From Diatrype stigma (Eukaryota > Ascomycota > Sordariomycetes > Xylariales > Diatrypaceae), in assembly GCA_022225965.2 (NCBI GenBank), contig JAKJXP020000039.1:186001-250000 (forward strand): 64,000 nucleotides of DNA, in the 5' to 3' direction. A program made the position numbers and the translations under genes. Below are positions 10,806-21,587 of this stretch, piece by piece; the first letter of the stretch is position 1; each line of letters begins with the position of its first letter. The notes under the pieces are model-generated. The model was not told the origin of the DNA, did not search any database, and worked only from the letters and a program-made list of their open reading frames with translations.

Positions 10806-13611
10806 ATGAAGGGTCTAATCTTCGTAGCGCCTCTAATCACCGTGTGTGTCTCTGCAGCAGCCACAGCTACTTCTCCGACGTCTGTTGCAACCCGTCAAGC
10901 AAGTGGACCAGCACCAGATGATTCGAGCTCTCGCGTACGGGTTCGACTGTATGGCGAAGGTCTACGGGTTTACGATGACAATGATACCACGCTATGGGCA
11001 ATTCCTGAGGGTGACTCTGCCACTACGACTATAGGAGATGTTTCTTTGACTCTAGAGGGAACGGCCTTGGGCGCAAGCTCATATAAGATGGTTTATACGC
11101 GATTTATTGCGTCTCTTGGCGAGAGAATCGTCGGCGCTGGCGTCTCGACCGAAGAAGGGGGCCCTATATCGCTTTCCATCAAGGGGCTCCCCGAGGGTAC
11201 CCATAGCCTTTTGACATGGCACAATGCCTGGGATAAGCTTACTGAGGCTGCTACTTTGACTATTGCTATCGATGGTGAAGATGTGCTTTCGGTAACGTAC
11301 CTAAGACACCGAACACCTGCGTGGTCCATGTCTAGAATACTCATATCTTACAGAATGTAAATCAAAGTATCCGCGTCGACAACATTTGGACCGCGGCGAA
11401 TTCATATGCCACCTTCGATGTATCCTCGGCCGACCAGATAGTCAAGATTACTTACACGCCCACTGGGGCTGACAATCGCGCGTTCCTGAATGGTTTCGAG
11501 ATTGACGGACCGGACATAGGACACCAGATCAGCTTTCCCACTCCGGCACACCTTGACGAGCATTTCGAGGCCACCAACAAGAGCGTCAAAGCAACCTGGC
11601 ATGTCCCCGACGCCGTCGAGTCGCCCAAGTACAATGTTTATCTAGGTACCACGCCCACAGATCTGAAGAGCGTCAGCTTGGGACAGACTGATGCCGAGGT
11701 GGTTTTCTCCGGTAAACACCCCCTTTGCCAAGTACGCTTTTCTCAATACGACAATCAGCTAACGTCATTTATAAGATCTTGATACCAATGATTTTCATTA
11801 TTGGCGTGTCGACGTTGTTGATGGTGACAGCACGAGTATTGGCCGAGTATGGTTGTTTCGCTTAGCACAACTCGCTTTCCCTGGAGCAGAAGGCTATGGG
11901 TAAGTAGAGCTATTCTCATCACAACCAGCGATTTCATATTCATGGGTATATAGCCGTTTTGCTCGAGGCGGACGTGGTGGACAGGTGATCAAGGTAACCA
12001 GCCTCGAAGACTCGACGGAGCCAGGCACTCTTCGGTACGCCCTCACAGTTGCGACAGGCCCGAGGATTGTAGTATTTGATGTCGGGGGTGTAATAACGAC
12101 CACTTCCCGAATGTCGATCAATAGCAAGTATATTACTATGGCCGGCCAGACTGCTCCGGGCAAGGGCATAGCAATCCAAGGATGGCCCGTTGGCCTGACG
12201 GGGGCTTCTGATATCATATTCAGACACATAAGAGTGCGGCCTGGTAGCATTACCAACGAAACAGTTGACGGGATGGGAATGCAAGGCTCGGACTACTCAA
12301 TTTTCGATCGCTGTTCCATGGGGTGGGCCAAGGACGAGTGCTTCTCATCACGCAGCGCGTATAACATCACTTTCCAACGGAACATGATTAGTGAACCACT
12401 CAACGTTGCCGGTCACCAGAATTACCCGCCCGGGACCGCCCACGGGTACTCCGCAACCATCAGCGGCGATATAGGCTCATTCCACCACAACCTCCTCGCT
12501 CACGCGGAAGGTCGCAGCTGGAGTATGGGCGGCGGGGTCGATGCCGATGGCAGCTTCGCAGGACGCCTCGATATGCGGAATAACGTTGTATACAACTTCG
12601 GTCATCGCGTCAACGACGGCGGTGTTCATGAGGGCCTCTTCGTGAATAACGTCTACAAGCAAGGTCCTGCTTCGAACCTCACGTACGCGTTCAAGGCACA
12701 GGTAAGACGAAGTAGCCTTCCGCAGAACTATGCAGCTCCTGATTAACGTGGTCTATATAGTACGAAGACAGTCTCCCTGGTACGCAGCAGTACTACTGCC
12801 AAGGTAACATGATGCCTGGTGTTTTCGACGAGAATTCAGTGCAGTATGTCGACGACGGACTTGGTCAGGACTCTGACGTCGCCTGCTGGGCTGACGTCTC
12901 GATCTCGCCCGCACCGACGTACCAGAAATTCTTCGAGGATCCGTAAGTAATCTCAGCTAGTTGATGAATACTTGTTCAACTGGTCTCCCACTCACCCCCC
13001 AACACAGCTTCTTTGAGTCCTTCGTCGACACCCAGTCTGCCAGCGAGGCTTACAAGCGCGTGCTCTCGGACGCGGGCGCGAGCCAGCCGGCGCGCGACGA
13101 CCACGACCGGCGCATCGTGAACGAGACGCGGACGGGCACGTACACGTACACGGGGTCGGTGTCGGGCGAGCCGGGCCTGATCGATAACGAGGCGGACGCG
13201 GGCGGGCTCGAAAGCTTCCCGACCACGACGCGCCCGGGCACCTGGGATGCAGACGGCGACGGCATCGCTGACTGGTGGGACGGGTCTACCGGCGGCGATG
13301 GCTACGACCCCATCGAGGGCTACCTGAACTTTCTGGCGGAGCCGCACGCATTCGTCGAGCCCAACAGCGGCCGCGCTGCCGTCGTCGACGATCTCGTGTC
13401 GCTGCTAGCAGCGGGGTTTGTTGAGCCGATCACGTTCACGGTCTCGGGGGCCGCGAAGGGCACTGCTGAGGTGGACGGGTCCAAGCTCGTGTATGAAGCT
13501 GGTCCCGAGCCCGGTGTTGAGCGCTTAGAAGTCGATATTGAAGATTCGGAAGGGAGCACGTGGTCTAGGTCGTTTGGGGTTGCTATCTTCGCTGGTGCAA
13601 GTGAGGTCTGA
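10806..13611 (+). CDS. Secreted multidomain polysaccharide lyase, PL1 pectate-lyase-like
   Basis: Probable extracellular enzyme cleaving pectate-type polysaccharide by beta-elimination. Six exons (10806-11291, 11354-11711, 11776-11899, 11954-12701, 12761-12942, 13008-13611) join in phase to 833 residues. Order: a signal peptide (about 1-18, MKGLIFVAPLITVCVSAA); a jelly-roll, carbohydrate-binding-like region (about 45-215); an FN3-like domain (about 221-318, with YNVYLGTTPTDL and HYWRVDVVDGDS); a right-handed beta-helix (about 318-620) with FPGAEGYG, GQTAPGKGIAI, IIFRHIRVRPG and SFHHNLLAHAEGRSW; an acidic Ca-binding-like loop DADGDGIADWWDG (714-726); and a C-terminal beta-sandwich region. The FPGAEG plus GQTAPG pattern and the added FN3 and DxDxDG modules resemble bacterial, especially Bacteroidetes, PL1 proteins. 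Introns show the gene is adapted to its fungal host. The substrate is inferred from the family and not proven. Confidence 0.85.
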
Positions 13612-14103
13612 GTAGACGATATCTAGTGTCTAGATACATAAAAGTTTCAGGATGAGCCAAGAGGGATGAATCAGATTGGACAGGCATCGCTTGGTAGGCT
13701 CCTGGAGAGCCTTCTCGTGCGGCTTTGTCTGAGATTGATATTACAGAAGAGCTCATACGGAACATTTGCTATCCACCTTGGTACACAAGCCCAGAGGCTA
13801 AAATTTCCGCATTCCCTCCTGAACCTTCCCCACGCACAAAATATTGTAACTAAGATGACAATAGTGCTGTCTAGAAGCTCTCTGACACGAGGTTCAAGAG
13901 TCTGACACAAAACACGGTAATCATCACCACTATAAATGCAATGCCCCTCTGCATTATGCCTCCTGTATACTGCCTCTCTCTTAGTGTCATCCCACTTCAC
14001 AACAAAAAAACGAAGGGGAAAACACCATACTCAGAACCCCAATCCCAACCCCTGAATATCACATCCTTCCAACCAGAGCAAAGCCATCAACTAGAACAGC
14101 ACC
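13612..14103. other. Intergenic region between lyase and His-rich protein genes
   Basis: 3' region of the lyase followed by the promoter and A/C-rich leader of the next gene. I see no gene or structured element. Confidence 0.5.
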
Positions 14104-14967
14104 ATGAGTACAGGGCGCAGTACCTACAGCATGTACGAGTCCTCCTCTACCACCTCTTCACCTCCTACCCCTCCTGCCCGCCGTCGCAATCAAAGCAACA
14201 TCCTCTTCGGTACGCCGGCCTCACAGTTGGTGTCGGGCACTCGGGCGGCATGGACCGCAAGCCAGGTGACCATCTTCCGGGAGTGGATCGGGGAGAAGGG
14301 CCCAACCAAATTCCTGACGTGCGACCTGGGCCCACTGCTGGCGCGGCTCAACCTCGACGGCTACGCCGATGTCACCAACTCGGTCGGAGAGGACGTCCAG
14401 GGCCTGCTTCTCGAGAAGGTGAAGCGGAAGCTGAGGGCCGAGAAGGACAACGCTATAGTCCGGAAGAAGAATGGCGGGTGGCAGAAGAAGGAGAAGAAAG
14501 AGGAGCAGAAGGTGATGGATTCGGATTCATTTAAACACTACCACGAGGAAGCTCGACGCATGCCGACCGAGGAGCACCACCACCATGTCCACCACCACCA
14601 CCACCATCACACCCGCAACAAGCGATCCGAATCCGTTGACTCCACCGCCGACACAGCTTTGACTTCTGCCTCCTCCGCCACCGTCACAGCTAGCAGCAAC
14701 AACTCGGAAGCGGCGGAGCGCGAGACCAATGCCAGTAAGAAGAGCGGCAGTGGCAAGGTCAAGGATAAGGACAAGAGAGCGCTATGGGATCGCGCCATCG
14801 TTTGTATGGACAGCCTCAAGGAGGCGGCGCTCCATATGAGAGAGGTGGTGGAGGCGTTGCCCGGGGACGCCAGCTGGCTAGACACGGTGAGCGACGATAT
14901 CGCTTGTAAGGTCGGCTACCTGGATGATTCGCTTTGGGAATATCTTGAAGAAGAAGGGTTTCAGTGA
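14104..14967 (+). CDS. Uncharacterised protein with a polyhistidine tract
   Basis: Single-exon frame of 287 residues that I cannot assign to a family. The N-terminus is Ser/Thr/Pro-rich. A compact, more conserved-looking block follows (about 36-110): AAWTASQVTIFREWIGEKGP, then a helical basic stretch LLLEKVKRKLRAEKDNAIV. After a Lys/Glu-rich linker comes HHHHVHHHHHHH (about 159-170), then a Ser/Thr-rich spacer and a final helical block (about 222-287) beginning ALWDRAIVCMDSLKEAA and ending in acidic residues. Two ordered ends joined by disordered, repeat-derived linkers fit a fungal regulatory or scaffold protein. No signal peptide or membrane segment is seen. The start codon follows an A-rich leader, as expected. 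Confidence 0.75.
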   Translation: MSTGRSTYSMYESSSTTSSPPTPPARRRNQSNILFGTPASQLVSGTRAAWTASQVTIFREWIGEKGPTKFLTCDLGPLLARLNLDGYADVTNSVGEDVQGLLLEKVKRKLRAEKDNAIVRKKNGGWQKKEKKEEQKVMDSDSFKHYHEEARRMPTEEHHHHVHHHHHHHTRNKRSESVDSTADTALTSASSATVTASSNNSEAAERETNASKKSGSGKVKDKDKRALWDRAIVCMDSLKEAALHMREVVEALPGDASWLDTVSDDIACKVGYLDDSLWEYLEEEGFQ

Positions 14968-15451
14968 CGGAAGGGCCTCATCAGCGCTTGGTTTCTCTGG
15001 AGCCTTGTTGCTTGCTGGCGAGGCGACTTGAATATTTGGAGTATACTTATGGGCTGATCGAACGGATTTTTGGATAGTTTACTTGGATTGAGTGATACGG
15101 TAGTGGATACACTGCCTAAGATCCCATCGAGGGCTCACTTTCTTGGAGTTTGTAATGTTAGTTGTGCGTGATGGATGGTGCCGGGTCATGGCACACCTCA
15201 TACCTATATGTCGATCCCTAGCTTATATACTTTGGAATACAACGTCCCAATCGTCCGTCAAGATTACTCTATGATGTGCTTCGGCTCGTGCACATCTTCC
15301 GCTAGACCTGACCACCTATACGAACACCCACGTAAGTAAGTACAAGCATGAGAGCCTGAAGGGGCATTCAGCGGTGGCCCTTGAACCGCTTGATACACGC
15401 ACGAGCAGTATCGATCAAAAGGAGCCAGCCAAGCAAGCGAAAGCTACCTAC
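14968..15451. other. Convergent intergenic region
   Basis: Lies between two converging genes and holds only their 3' ends. No gene is seen. Confidence 0.5.
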
Positions 15452-16813
15452 TTACCTCGATTCGTACACCCTTCCGTTCTTGATAACAGCCAGCACGTGG
15501 CTCTCGGGGTCCGCGAGGATCCCGACGTCCTCCAGCGGGTTCTCCCGCAAGATCAGCACATCGGCCGCGAAGCCCTCCGCGACGCGGCCGAGGAACTCCT
15601 CCTGGCCCAGCAAGCGGGCGGCGTTGACCGTCGCGCTCCGCAGCACCTCCAGGCTGCTCAGCACCTGCCTGCGGATCGCGAACTCGCACGACTGCTCGGC
15701 GGCCAGGGGCCCGAGCAGGTCCGAGCCGTAGCACATCTCCACGCCGGCCGCGGCGGCGATTTTCAGGGATCGTAGGCCGTGCGTGAGTACGGCGTCGTTC
15801 TTGCGCCGGCTCTCGGGCGGCAGGAACCCGCCGCCCGACGACGCCGCCATGGCCTCGTACGCGACCAGCGTCGGCGTCAGCCGCACGCCGCGCGCCGCCA
15901 TGTGCGCCGCCGTCGCGCCGTCCAGCAGGTTGCCGTGCTCGATGCCCGTCGCGCCGGCGTCGACCGCGTGCCGGATCGCCCGCGGCGTGTACGCGTGCGC
16001 CGTCACGGCGACCCCGTGCCCGCGCGCCACCTCGACGATCGCCGCCACCTCCGCCGCCGTGAACTGGGTGCTCTCGAGCGCGTCCGTCGGCGACGCCACG
16101 CCCCCGCCCACCATGACCTTGATGAAATCGGCGCCGGTGCGCAGCTGCTCGCGCGCCGCGCGCGTGCAGTCGGGCACGCCGTCGCAGACGACCGCGAGAC
16201 CTCCGGCGCCGCAGCACGAGCCGCTGGGGGGACCGCGGTCGTGCGCCGAGCGCGTGTCGCCGTGGCCGCCCGTCTGCGACAGCGCGCGGCCCGCGATGAA
16301 CAGGCGCGGGCCGGGGAAGACGTCGTCGGCGATGGCCTCCTTGAGCGCGAGCGTGGCGCCGCCGCAGTCGCGCACCGTCGTGAAGCCGCGGCGGAGCACC
16401 TGCCCGCACACGAAGGGCTGGCGCACCAGCGACACGGCCGGGTCCGACGACGCCGACTGCATGGTGCCCGCGAGGGTCGCTTCGCCGGGGACCGAGCTCA
16501 GGTGCACGTGGCAGTCGATCAGGCCCGGGCAGAGGTACCGGCCTGCCAGGTCGACGACGATGGTGCCGTCTGTTTCGTCGCTGCAATCCTGCTCGTCCGA
16601 TGTTTGACTCTGGCTCTGGCGGTCTCGGACGGATTGGATTGTGCCGCCGGCTAGCTTGACCGTCGCGTTGGGGCGCACGACTCCGTCCGCTGGGTCGATG
16701 ATGTTGCAGTTCTTGAAGACGTAGGTCTTTTGCGGAGGGAGCTTCCACGGCTTGATGACCTTCTCTGGGATTGGCTCGGAGTCGCTACCATGGGATGCAC
16801 TGATACCTGTCAT
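15452..16813 (-). CDS. Metal-dependent amidohydrolase (imidazolonepropionase/ochratoxinase-like)
   Basis: Intronless 453-residue hydrolase of the amidohydrolase superfamily with a TIM-barrel metal site. The ligands are visible: HVH at 102-104, the lysine expected to be carboxylated at K232 (ADFIKVMVGGG), H273 (TAHAYTPR), H293 (IEHGN) and the catalytic D365 (YGSDLLG). An N-terminal and C-terminal beta-sandwich brackets the barrel, with GLIDCHVHL following the first half and ADVLILRENPLEDV near the end. The nearest relatives by motif are Xaa-Pro dipeptidase, imidazolonepropionase and ochratoxinase types, which hydrolyse amide bonds in small substrates. The real substrate cannot be read from sequence. 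No signal peptide is seen. A Ser/Gln/Asp-rich insertion sits at about 66-82. From about 15480 to 16570 the coding sequence is very GC-rich, unlike its first 80 codons. Confidence 0.88.
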   Translation of the reverse strand: MTGISASHGSDSEPIPEKVIKPWKLPPQKTYVFKNCNIIDPADGVVRPNATVKLAGGTIQSVRDRQSQSQTSDEQDCSDETDGTIVVDLAGRYLCPGLIDCHVHLSSVPGEATLAGTMQSASSDPAVSLVRQPFVCGQVLRRGFTTVRDCGGATLALKEAIADDVFPGPRLFIAGRALSQTGGHGDTRSAHDRGPPSGSCCGAGGLAVVCDGVPDCTRAAREQLRTGADFIKVMVGGGVASPTDALESTQFTAAEVAAIVEVARGHGVAVTAHAYTPRAIRHAVDAGATGIEHGNLLDGATAAHMAARGVRLTPTLVAYEAMAASSGGGFLPPESRRKNDAVLTHGLRSLKIAAAAGVEMCYGSDLLGPLAAEQSCEFAIRRQVLSSLEVLRSATVNAARLLGQEEFLGRVAEGFAADVLILRENPLEDVGILADPESHVLAVIKNGRVYESR

Positions 16814-17407
16814 CGTGCTGGACTACTAACTAGGTAAGTGGAATATTATGAGTATAGGGGCATGTGCTTGTGTGTGTTGAGATGGTCGAGCGACAACACT
16901 GTAGGAACTGACTGCACGGAACCCTTCGTTTCTTTGTAACGTTATATCATGGCCTTCCCCGTTCTCGCTGTCTATGCACCTTGATTCAGTGAGACTATGC
17001 CGGTAAAGATAACGAGCTGCCGATAAACCTCGATACAGTAGGTCTCATCCGAGCGGAAGACACCCCACTAGATCGTACTCGCGGTTGTGACTATATCCAG
17101 ATATTCATTCACATAAGTAGAGGGGTAAAAGCCAATCCATATATCATCCCTTGGAAGTTATCACTAAAGAAATATTCAAGGGAGAAGCAAGAAAGAGCCC
17201 CAAACGACCTCTCATTCCCTCTGTAATCTTCTTGGGCCTTTCTTACATCTTACATCTAGTCTCTTATACCCTGGGCGAAGCAAAGGGGGGTTTTCTCGTT
17301 TACATGCCGCGTACCATATGACTGACTTTACAGCCACATTCTCCCCTATACGCAGTAATCCCGACGGCATATTAACGGTCATATTAACGGTAAAAAGGAA
17401 CAAAAAA
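16814..17407. other. Intergenic region between the amidohydrolase and the 5S gene
   Basis: Contains the upstream region of the amidohydrolase and the downstream flank of the 5S gene. A short direct duplication of ATATTAACGGT lies at 17371-17392. No gene is seen. Confidence 0.5.
17402..17407 (-). terminator. RNA polymerase III T-run terminator of the 5S gene
   Basis: A run of T on the minus strand directly after the 5S 3' end, the standard pol III stop signal. Confidence 0.85.
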
Positions 17408-17526
17408 ACATACAACACCAGGGATTCGCTGGTCGTCACCGACCCAACTACTAATCTGGCCCTATGTGGTTTATCTAGGGGGGAGCGGACGGGACCCCGA
17501 GTTTTCCACATGGTATGGTCGTATGT
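17408..17526 (-). rRNA. 5S ribosomal RNA gene
   Basis: A 119-nt sequence on the minus strand beginning ACATACGACC and ending GTTGTATGT, whose ends pair as 5S helix I. Hallmarks are GGAAAAC (21-27), TCCCGTCCGCTC (33-44), TTAGTAGTTGGGTC, the hairpin GGTCGGTGACGACC and AGCGAATCCC. A T run follows at once (17402-17407), as needed for RNA polymerase III termination. ATGTGG at RNA positions 16-21 pairs perfectly with CCACAT at 58-63. The length and intact helices argue for a working gene and not a decayed copy. Lone dispersed 5S genes are usual in filamentous ascomycetes. Confidence 0.9.
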
Positions 17527-20500
17527 GATAGAAAAGCCACCAATTTTATATTATATAGCCATCATGCAATGTGACATGCTAGGCGCTGAGGCTGCTATAT
17601 TCAAACGTTTACGGTTTGGGGGTTGGAGTTCAACGTTATGGTTAATAGATAGCACCATTCAAGGCCGGGTATCTCATTATTTAATGAGCTCTATTTAATA
17701 GACTCCAATGGCACACGTAGCGATGCTCTTGCGATGAATTGACCATTGACTGAAAAAGGGGGTTGACAACGCGGGGGCATGACTCGGGAAATCGGAGCCG
17801 GGTCAGTCAAGGGCCAAAGGAATCGCCGGCTGTCAAACCGGCCGCACTCGGCTACACCCGGCCCTCCCAGGCCGAGCGCTTGGGATCCACCACTCTGCAT
17901 AAGGGGGGAGGGGACTGGTGTATAATCGATACCACCTAGTAAGATCTCCCTCCCTTTACAAGTCAGCATTCTTCAGCCCAATGCCACAGTCATGCAGTTC
18001 TGCGATATGAACATTACAATAACGTATAACTATGCATTATACATGATCATAGAACAGTAAGAACGAACAGCCGATTATGTGGTCAGCGGAAGGCAATGCT
18101 TTCCGGACATCTCTAGTGACTAACTAGCAGAGACGGTGACAGTGAGTGGCATCTCGCGTGACACACCGAGCTGACCGAGATACCTACGCATGTGACGCCG
18201 CCGTGGCTTGACAAGAAGGCCAAAGCCTGTCACGGGAATAGGCGTTCTGGTACTATAACCATGTACCAACACCATAAGCCACTTGAGTTAATTATATCTC
18301 AGAAAGGGATCCGAGTTTCATGCTCTAGCAGTGTTGACTGTCTGGTGCGAATCACCATACCGCAATGCCTACATATGTAGATCAGCTAGAATAAGGATCG
18401 TATGCAGACTTGGGTATCGGAATATTCTAATTACAGCGGTCGATGTTCTGGACCGCGCGAATGGGATCGAAGGGTGAGGGGAAGGAATATCTGGGGAAAG
18501 CTAATAACTCTAGGAAGCTGTAAAATCCCCCCCCCCCCCAAGCCCCCTCCCCTCTCCTCCCTCCCCTTGTCGATCAACGATTAACGATCAACGCACGACT
18601 TCTATCCTGTACATAGTAGCGCAGCATGAGATGCATATACGCTACGTATGTATGTACGCCACGGCATCGCGCAGCGAGGGGTAAACAGAGAAGAGGCAAA
18701 GCATACGTGCCTGTGAGAGGTGCAGCCGTTTTTGTCCCGCCAACCCGCAGATGCAATAAATAACCCAAAATGGGGTCGTCAGGTTGTCGTACAGCAGGAG
18801 AGTGGGTTAGCCAGAAGTCAATCTCCCCCTTTTTTGTAATCTGGCGTGCAGCACAGCGCAGGAAAAAGGAAAAGAAGAATCTGATCACTAAACCACCGCG
18901 CAAGTGGGACGCCTTCTTTGCCGTGTAAGTGGCTCTAGGTCCCTACAGTAGTCTTGGAGTCTTGGGGTCTTGGGCTGTAGCTAGGTATTTCTCCGTAGCC
19001 CAGCGGAGCAGGATTAAAGACATACGTCGTACGTACAGGGGAAAATGCCACCTTATGATTACCACCACTCGATCGCGGGAAGACACGGGTCACGATTCAC
19101 CGAGTAGCACGCAAACCTGACTACATAGCGTACGAACTTCGTTGAAGTCGCGGGAGGTCCCGCCGTTCGAACTGCCAGCATAACATAGGGAATGCATCTA
19201 CATAGGTAGATAGGTATGCAGAGTCGGTATATTCCCTCTTCGGGAGAAAAAAGGCGTCGAGCTGTGAGCGAAAAGCACTCGAAAGCTGTCGGGTTCTGAG
19301 CTCCACCCACACCGTGCTCCTCCTTTGGTAAATCTCCCCCCCCTGGGGAAACCGGGGGCCCCCTGCTGTCAGTCCCGGGTACGGCAGGCAGGTTGGACAG
19401 GCTGGGCAGGCTGGGCAGGCGGGCGGGCACCACTGGCACCCCAGGCACGCCTACATCTCGGACTATTCCCCTCTTGGTAGAGATCGATCCCTAAGAGAGG
19501 GCAATGCGCATCGTACGCACGCACCACCACCACCACCACTACCACCGACGCCATAAATACTACCTACATTTCGTCAGTCAGTTGAGTCGGTCTGCCGGCG
19601 GCGCGAGCCGCATGAGCCGCCCCCTCTTGCTCTTGGTCCTGGTCTTGCTCTTGCCCATACCTGCCCCGAGATATCAGAAGCTTCGGTCTGGGTGCTCACT
19701 CACCGTCACACAGCCGGCTAAACAGGTCTTACTGAGCGAGCATGTATGAGATACGGATGACGGAACGCAAGATGACACTACCTATGAAAGCGCCGAGTCG
19801 ATGAATTCTGCTCTGCTCTGCCCTGCTCTGGTCTCAGACCGCCTCTTCGGCTCCGGTAGCTATACCACGGTACTATGGTACGGTAGGCATGCTGGCATGT
19901 CGCTAGACGCTAGCTGCTGTTGCTTCTGCTGGTTGCGGATGCGCGCATGCATCCGGCTAATTAACAGAGGGACGTAAGGAGGGCGGGGCGGGGCTCCAGA
20001 ATGGACGAAGGGTGAGACATTCGCTCGCTCACTCGCTCACTCGCTCACTTACTATTACTGGCTGGCCGGGTTGCTCGGTCGCCCACTCGTTTCTTCGCAG
20101 ATTCTGGAGAAGGAGGAAATAAGTGAGGTAGGTAATTAGGGCAAGATACCTGATAAACAGCCAGCCAGCCAGACGGGATACTGGGTAGCAGAGGGGGACC
20201 ACAAACACAACTCCATATCCATATGCCGGAATTTTTGACTGGACCTATCTCACGCACACACGCGCACCCTTACACACACTCTCACTCTTACTCTCACTCT
20301 CACGCCCTCACGCTCTCACACACACAGACAGCTGTCATCCGCGAGTTCTTGTCCGGCTTGGGAAACAAGCAGGTCAGCTAGCGTCACATCGAGCGCAAAG
20401 CTGCTAGTTATAGCGTACCGGCGTACGAGCGTACAAGTGGTGTTGCCCCGTTGGCGGTGTTGCAGCCCGCCCTTTACTAGTTAGCCAAGTTAGCTTCGTC

Positions 20501-21587
20501 GCTCCATGTTCCATGCTGCATGCTCCATGCTCCATGCCTCCTCCATGCCTGCTCCATGTCAAGTGACCGTGCCATCCCAGCATCTCATCCATCCACCCAC
20601 CCGTCACACGATCCCGCATCCGCACCCGAAGGTACGGGCCCCAGAGAAAATATAGCTGTGATCAAGTCCGTGTATATAGCTATAGCTACCTACCTACCCA
20701 GCTGCTACTTACTTGAACCTGCCTGCCTCTGCCTTCCTTTCCCAGCCTTGTTTGTCCAAACTACTGTATGCAATAACTATAAACAGCGTGCTAGGCGTAA
20801 GGAAATCTCGTATATATAGCAATAACCCTGCCTCCTGGCTTCCCCGAGCTTGTGTGTATGTGTGGTGTGACGCAATCTCATATACTGCATTGCATATCCA
20901 TCCATATACCAGATACCTACATAGATCCTATCTATACGTACGTTCCGACCGACCGACCGATCGCCCGTCCGTCTCGGAGGTTTCAATTATTCCCTCCTCT
21001 CTGAATAATAGCCCACGCCCTACATACCTCCAGCTACCTCATACTTCCAAGACCGAGGCGCTGTTTTAGTATTTGTATGTATGTATGTGCTTGGAAGGCT
21101 CTCGAGAGCTGCGGCCGAGACCGACGAAGATCTGGAACCCTGGTCTGACCTGATTACGATAGATATGTCCTCTTGAGACCTCTCATGCAGTCGGATCACT
21201 CTGCTTCTACAGACGCGAGACCAAGCACGAATCTGCAGCAGGCGGCGCATGAAGCTACTAAATTCATCGACATTCCACCACCACCACCACCACCACCGCT
21301 ACCCGGAAGAAGGGAGCTTTCTGGCTGTCGCTCATACTTATAGACCTAGGACTAGACTTAGAATATAGTCTGGTTAAAGTCATACGTTCTTACATATAAT
21401 TCATTCGGTCGAGCGCATACCTCGGTCCAATCTCACACACCAACTGGCCCTGTCCAGATCTATACTTATCTGCCTGTTGCATTCTTATATATGCCTCCTT
21501 AGTTCTTAGGAGAAGAGCACCACTCATCATCATACATATTCCCATCACCATCGCCGCTACAACTAGGCGGTTGCTACTACATATATA
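17527..21587. other. Gene-poor 4-kb region rich in simple repeats
   Basis: No open frame here looks like protein. It contains a poly-C stretch near 18528-18539, CAC-type repeats near 19519-19545, CGCTCACT repeats near 20021-20048, CATGCTC-type repeats near 20506-20560, GTATGTAT near 21076-21088 and a CCA run near 21276-21299. The last 400 bp should hold the promoter of the next gene. Confidence 0.6.
20506..20560. repeat. Imperfect CCATGCT-type tandem repeat
   Basis: Variants of GCTCCATG repeated about six times with small spacer changes, in a non-coding region. Confidence 0.8.

Noticed and set aside
15444..16748. Second long open frame (434 codons) on the same strand as the amidohydrolase, and long frames on the opposite strand
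   Set aside because: They arise because GC-rich DNA lacks stop codons. Their residues are dominated by Arg, Pro and Gly and have no domain, whereas the called frame carries a full metal site.
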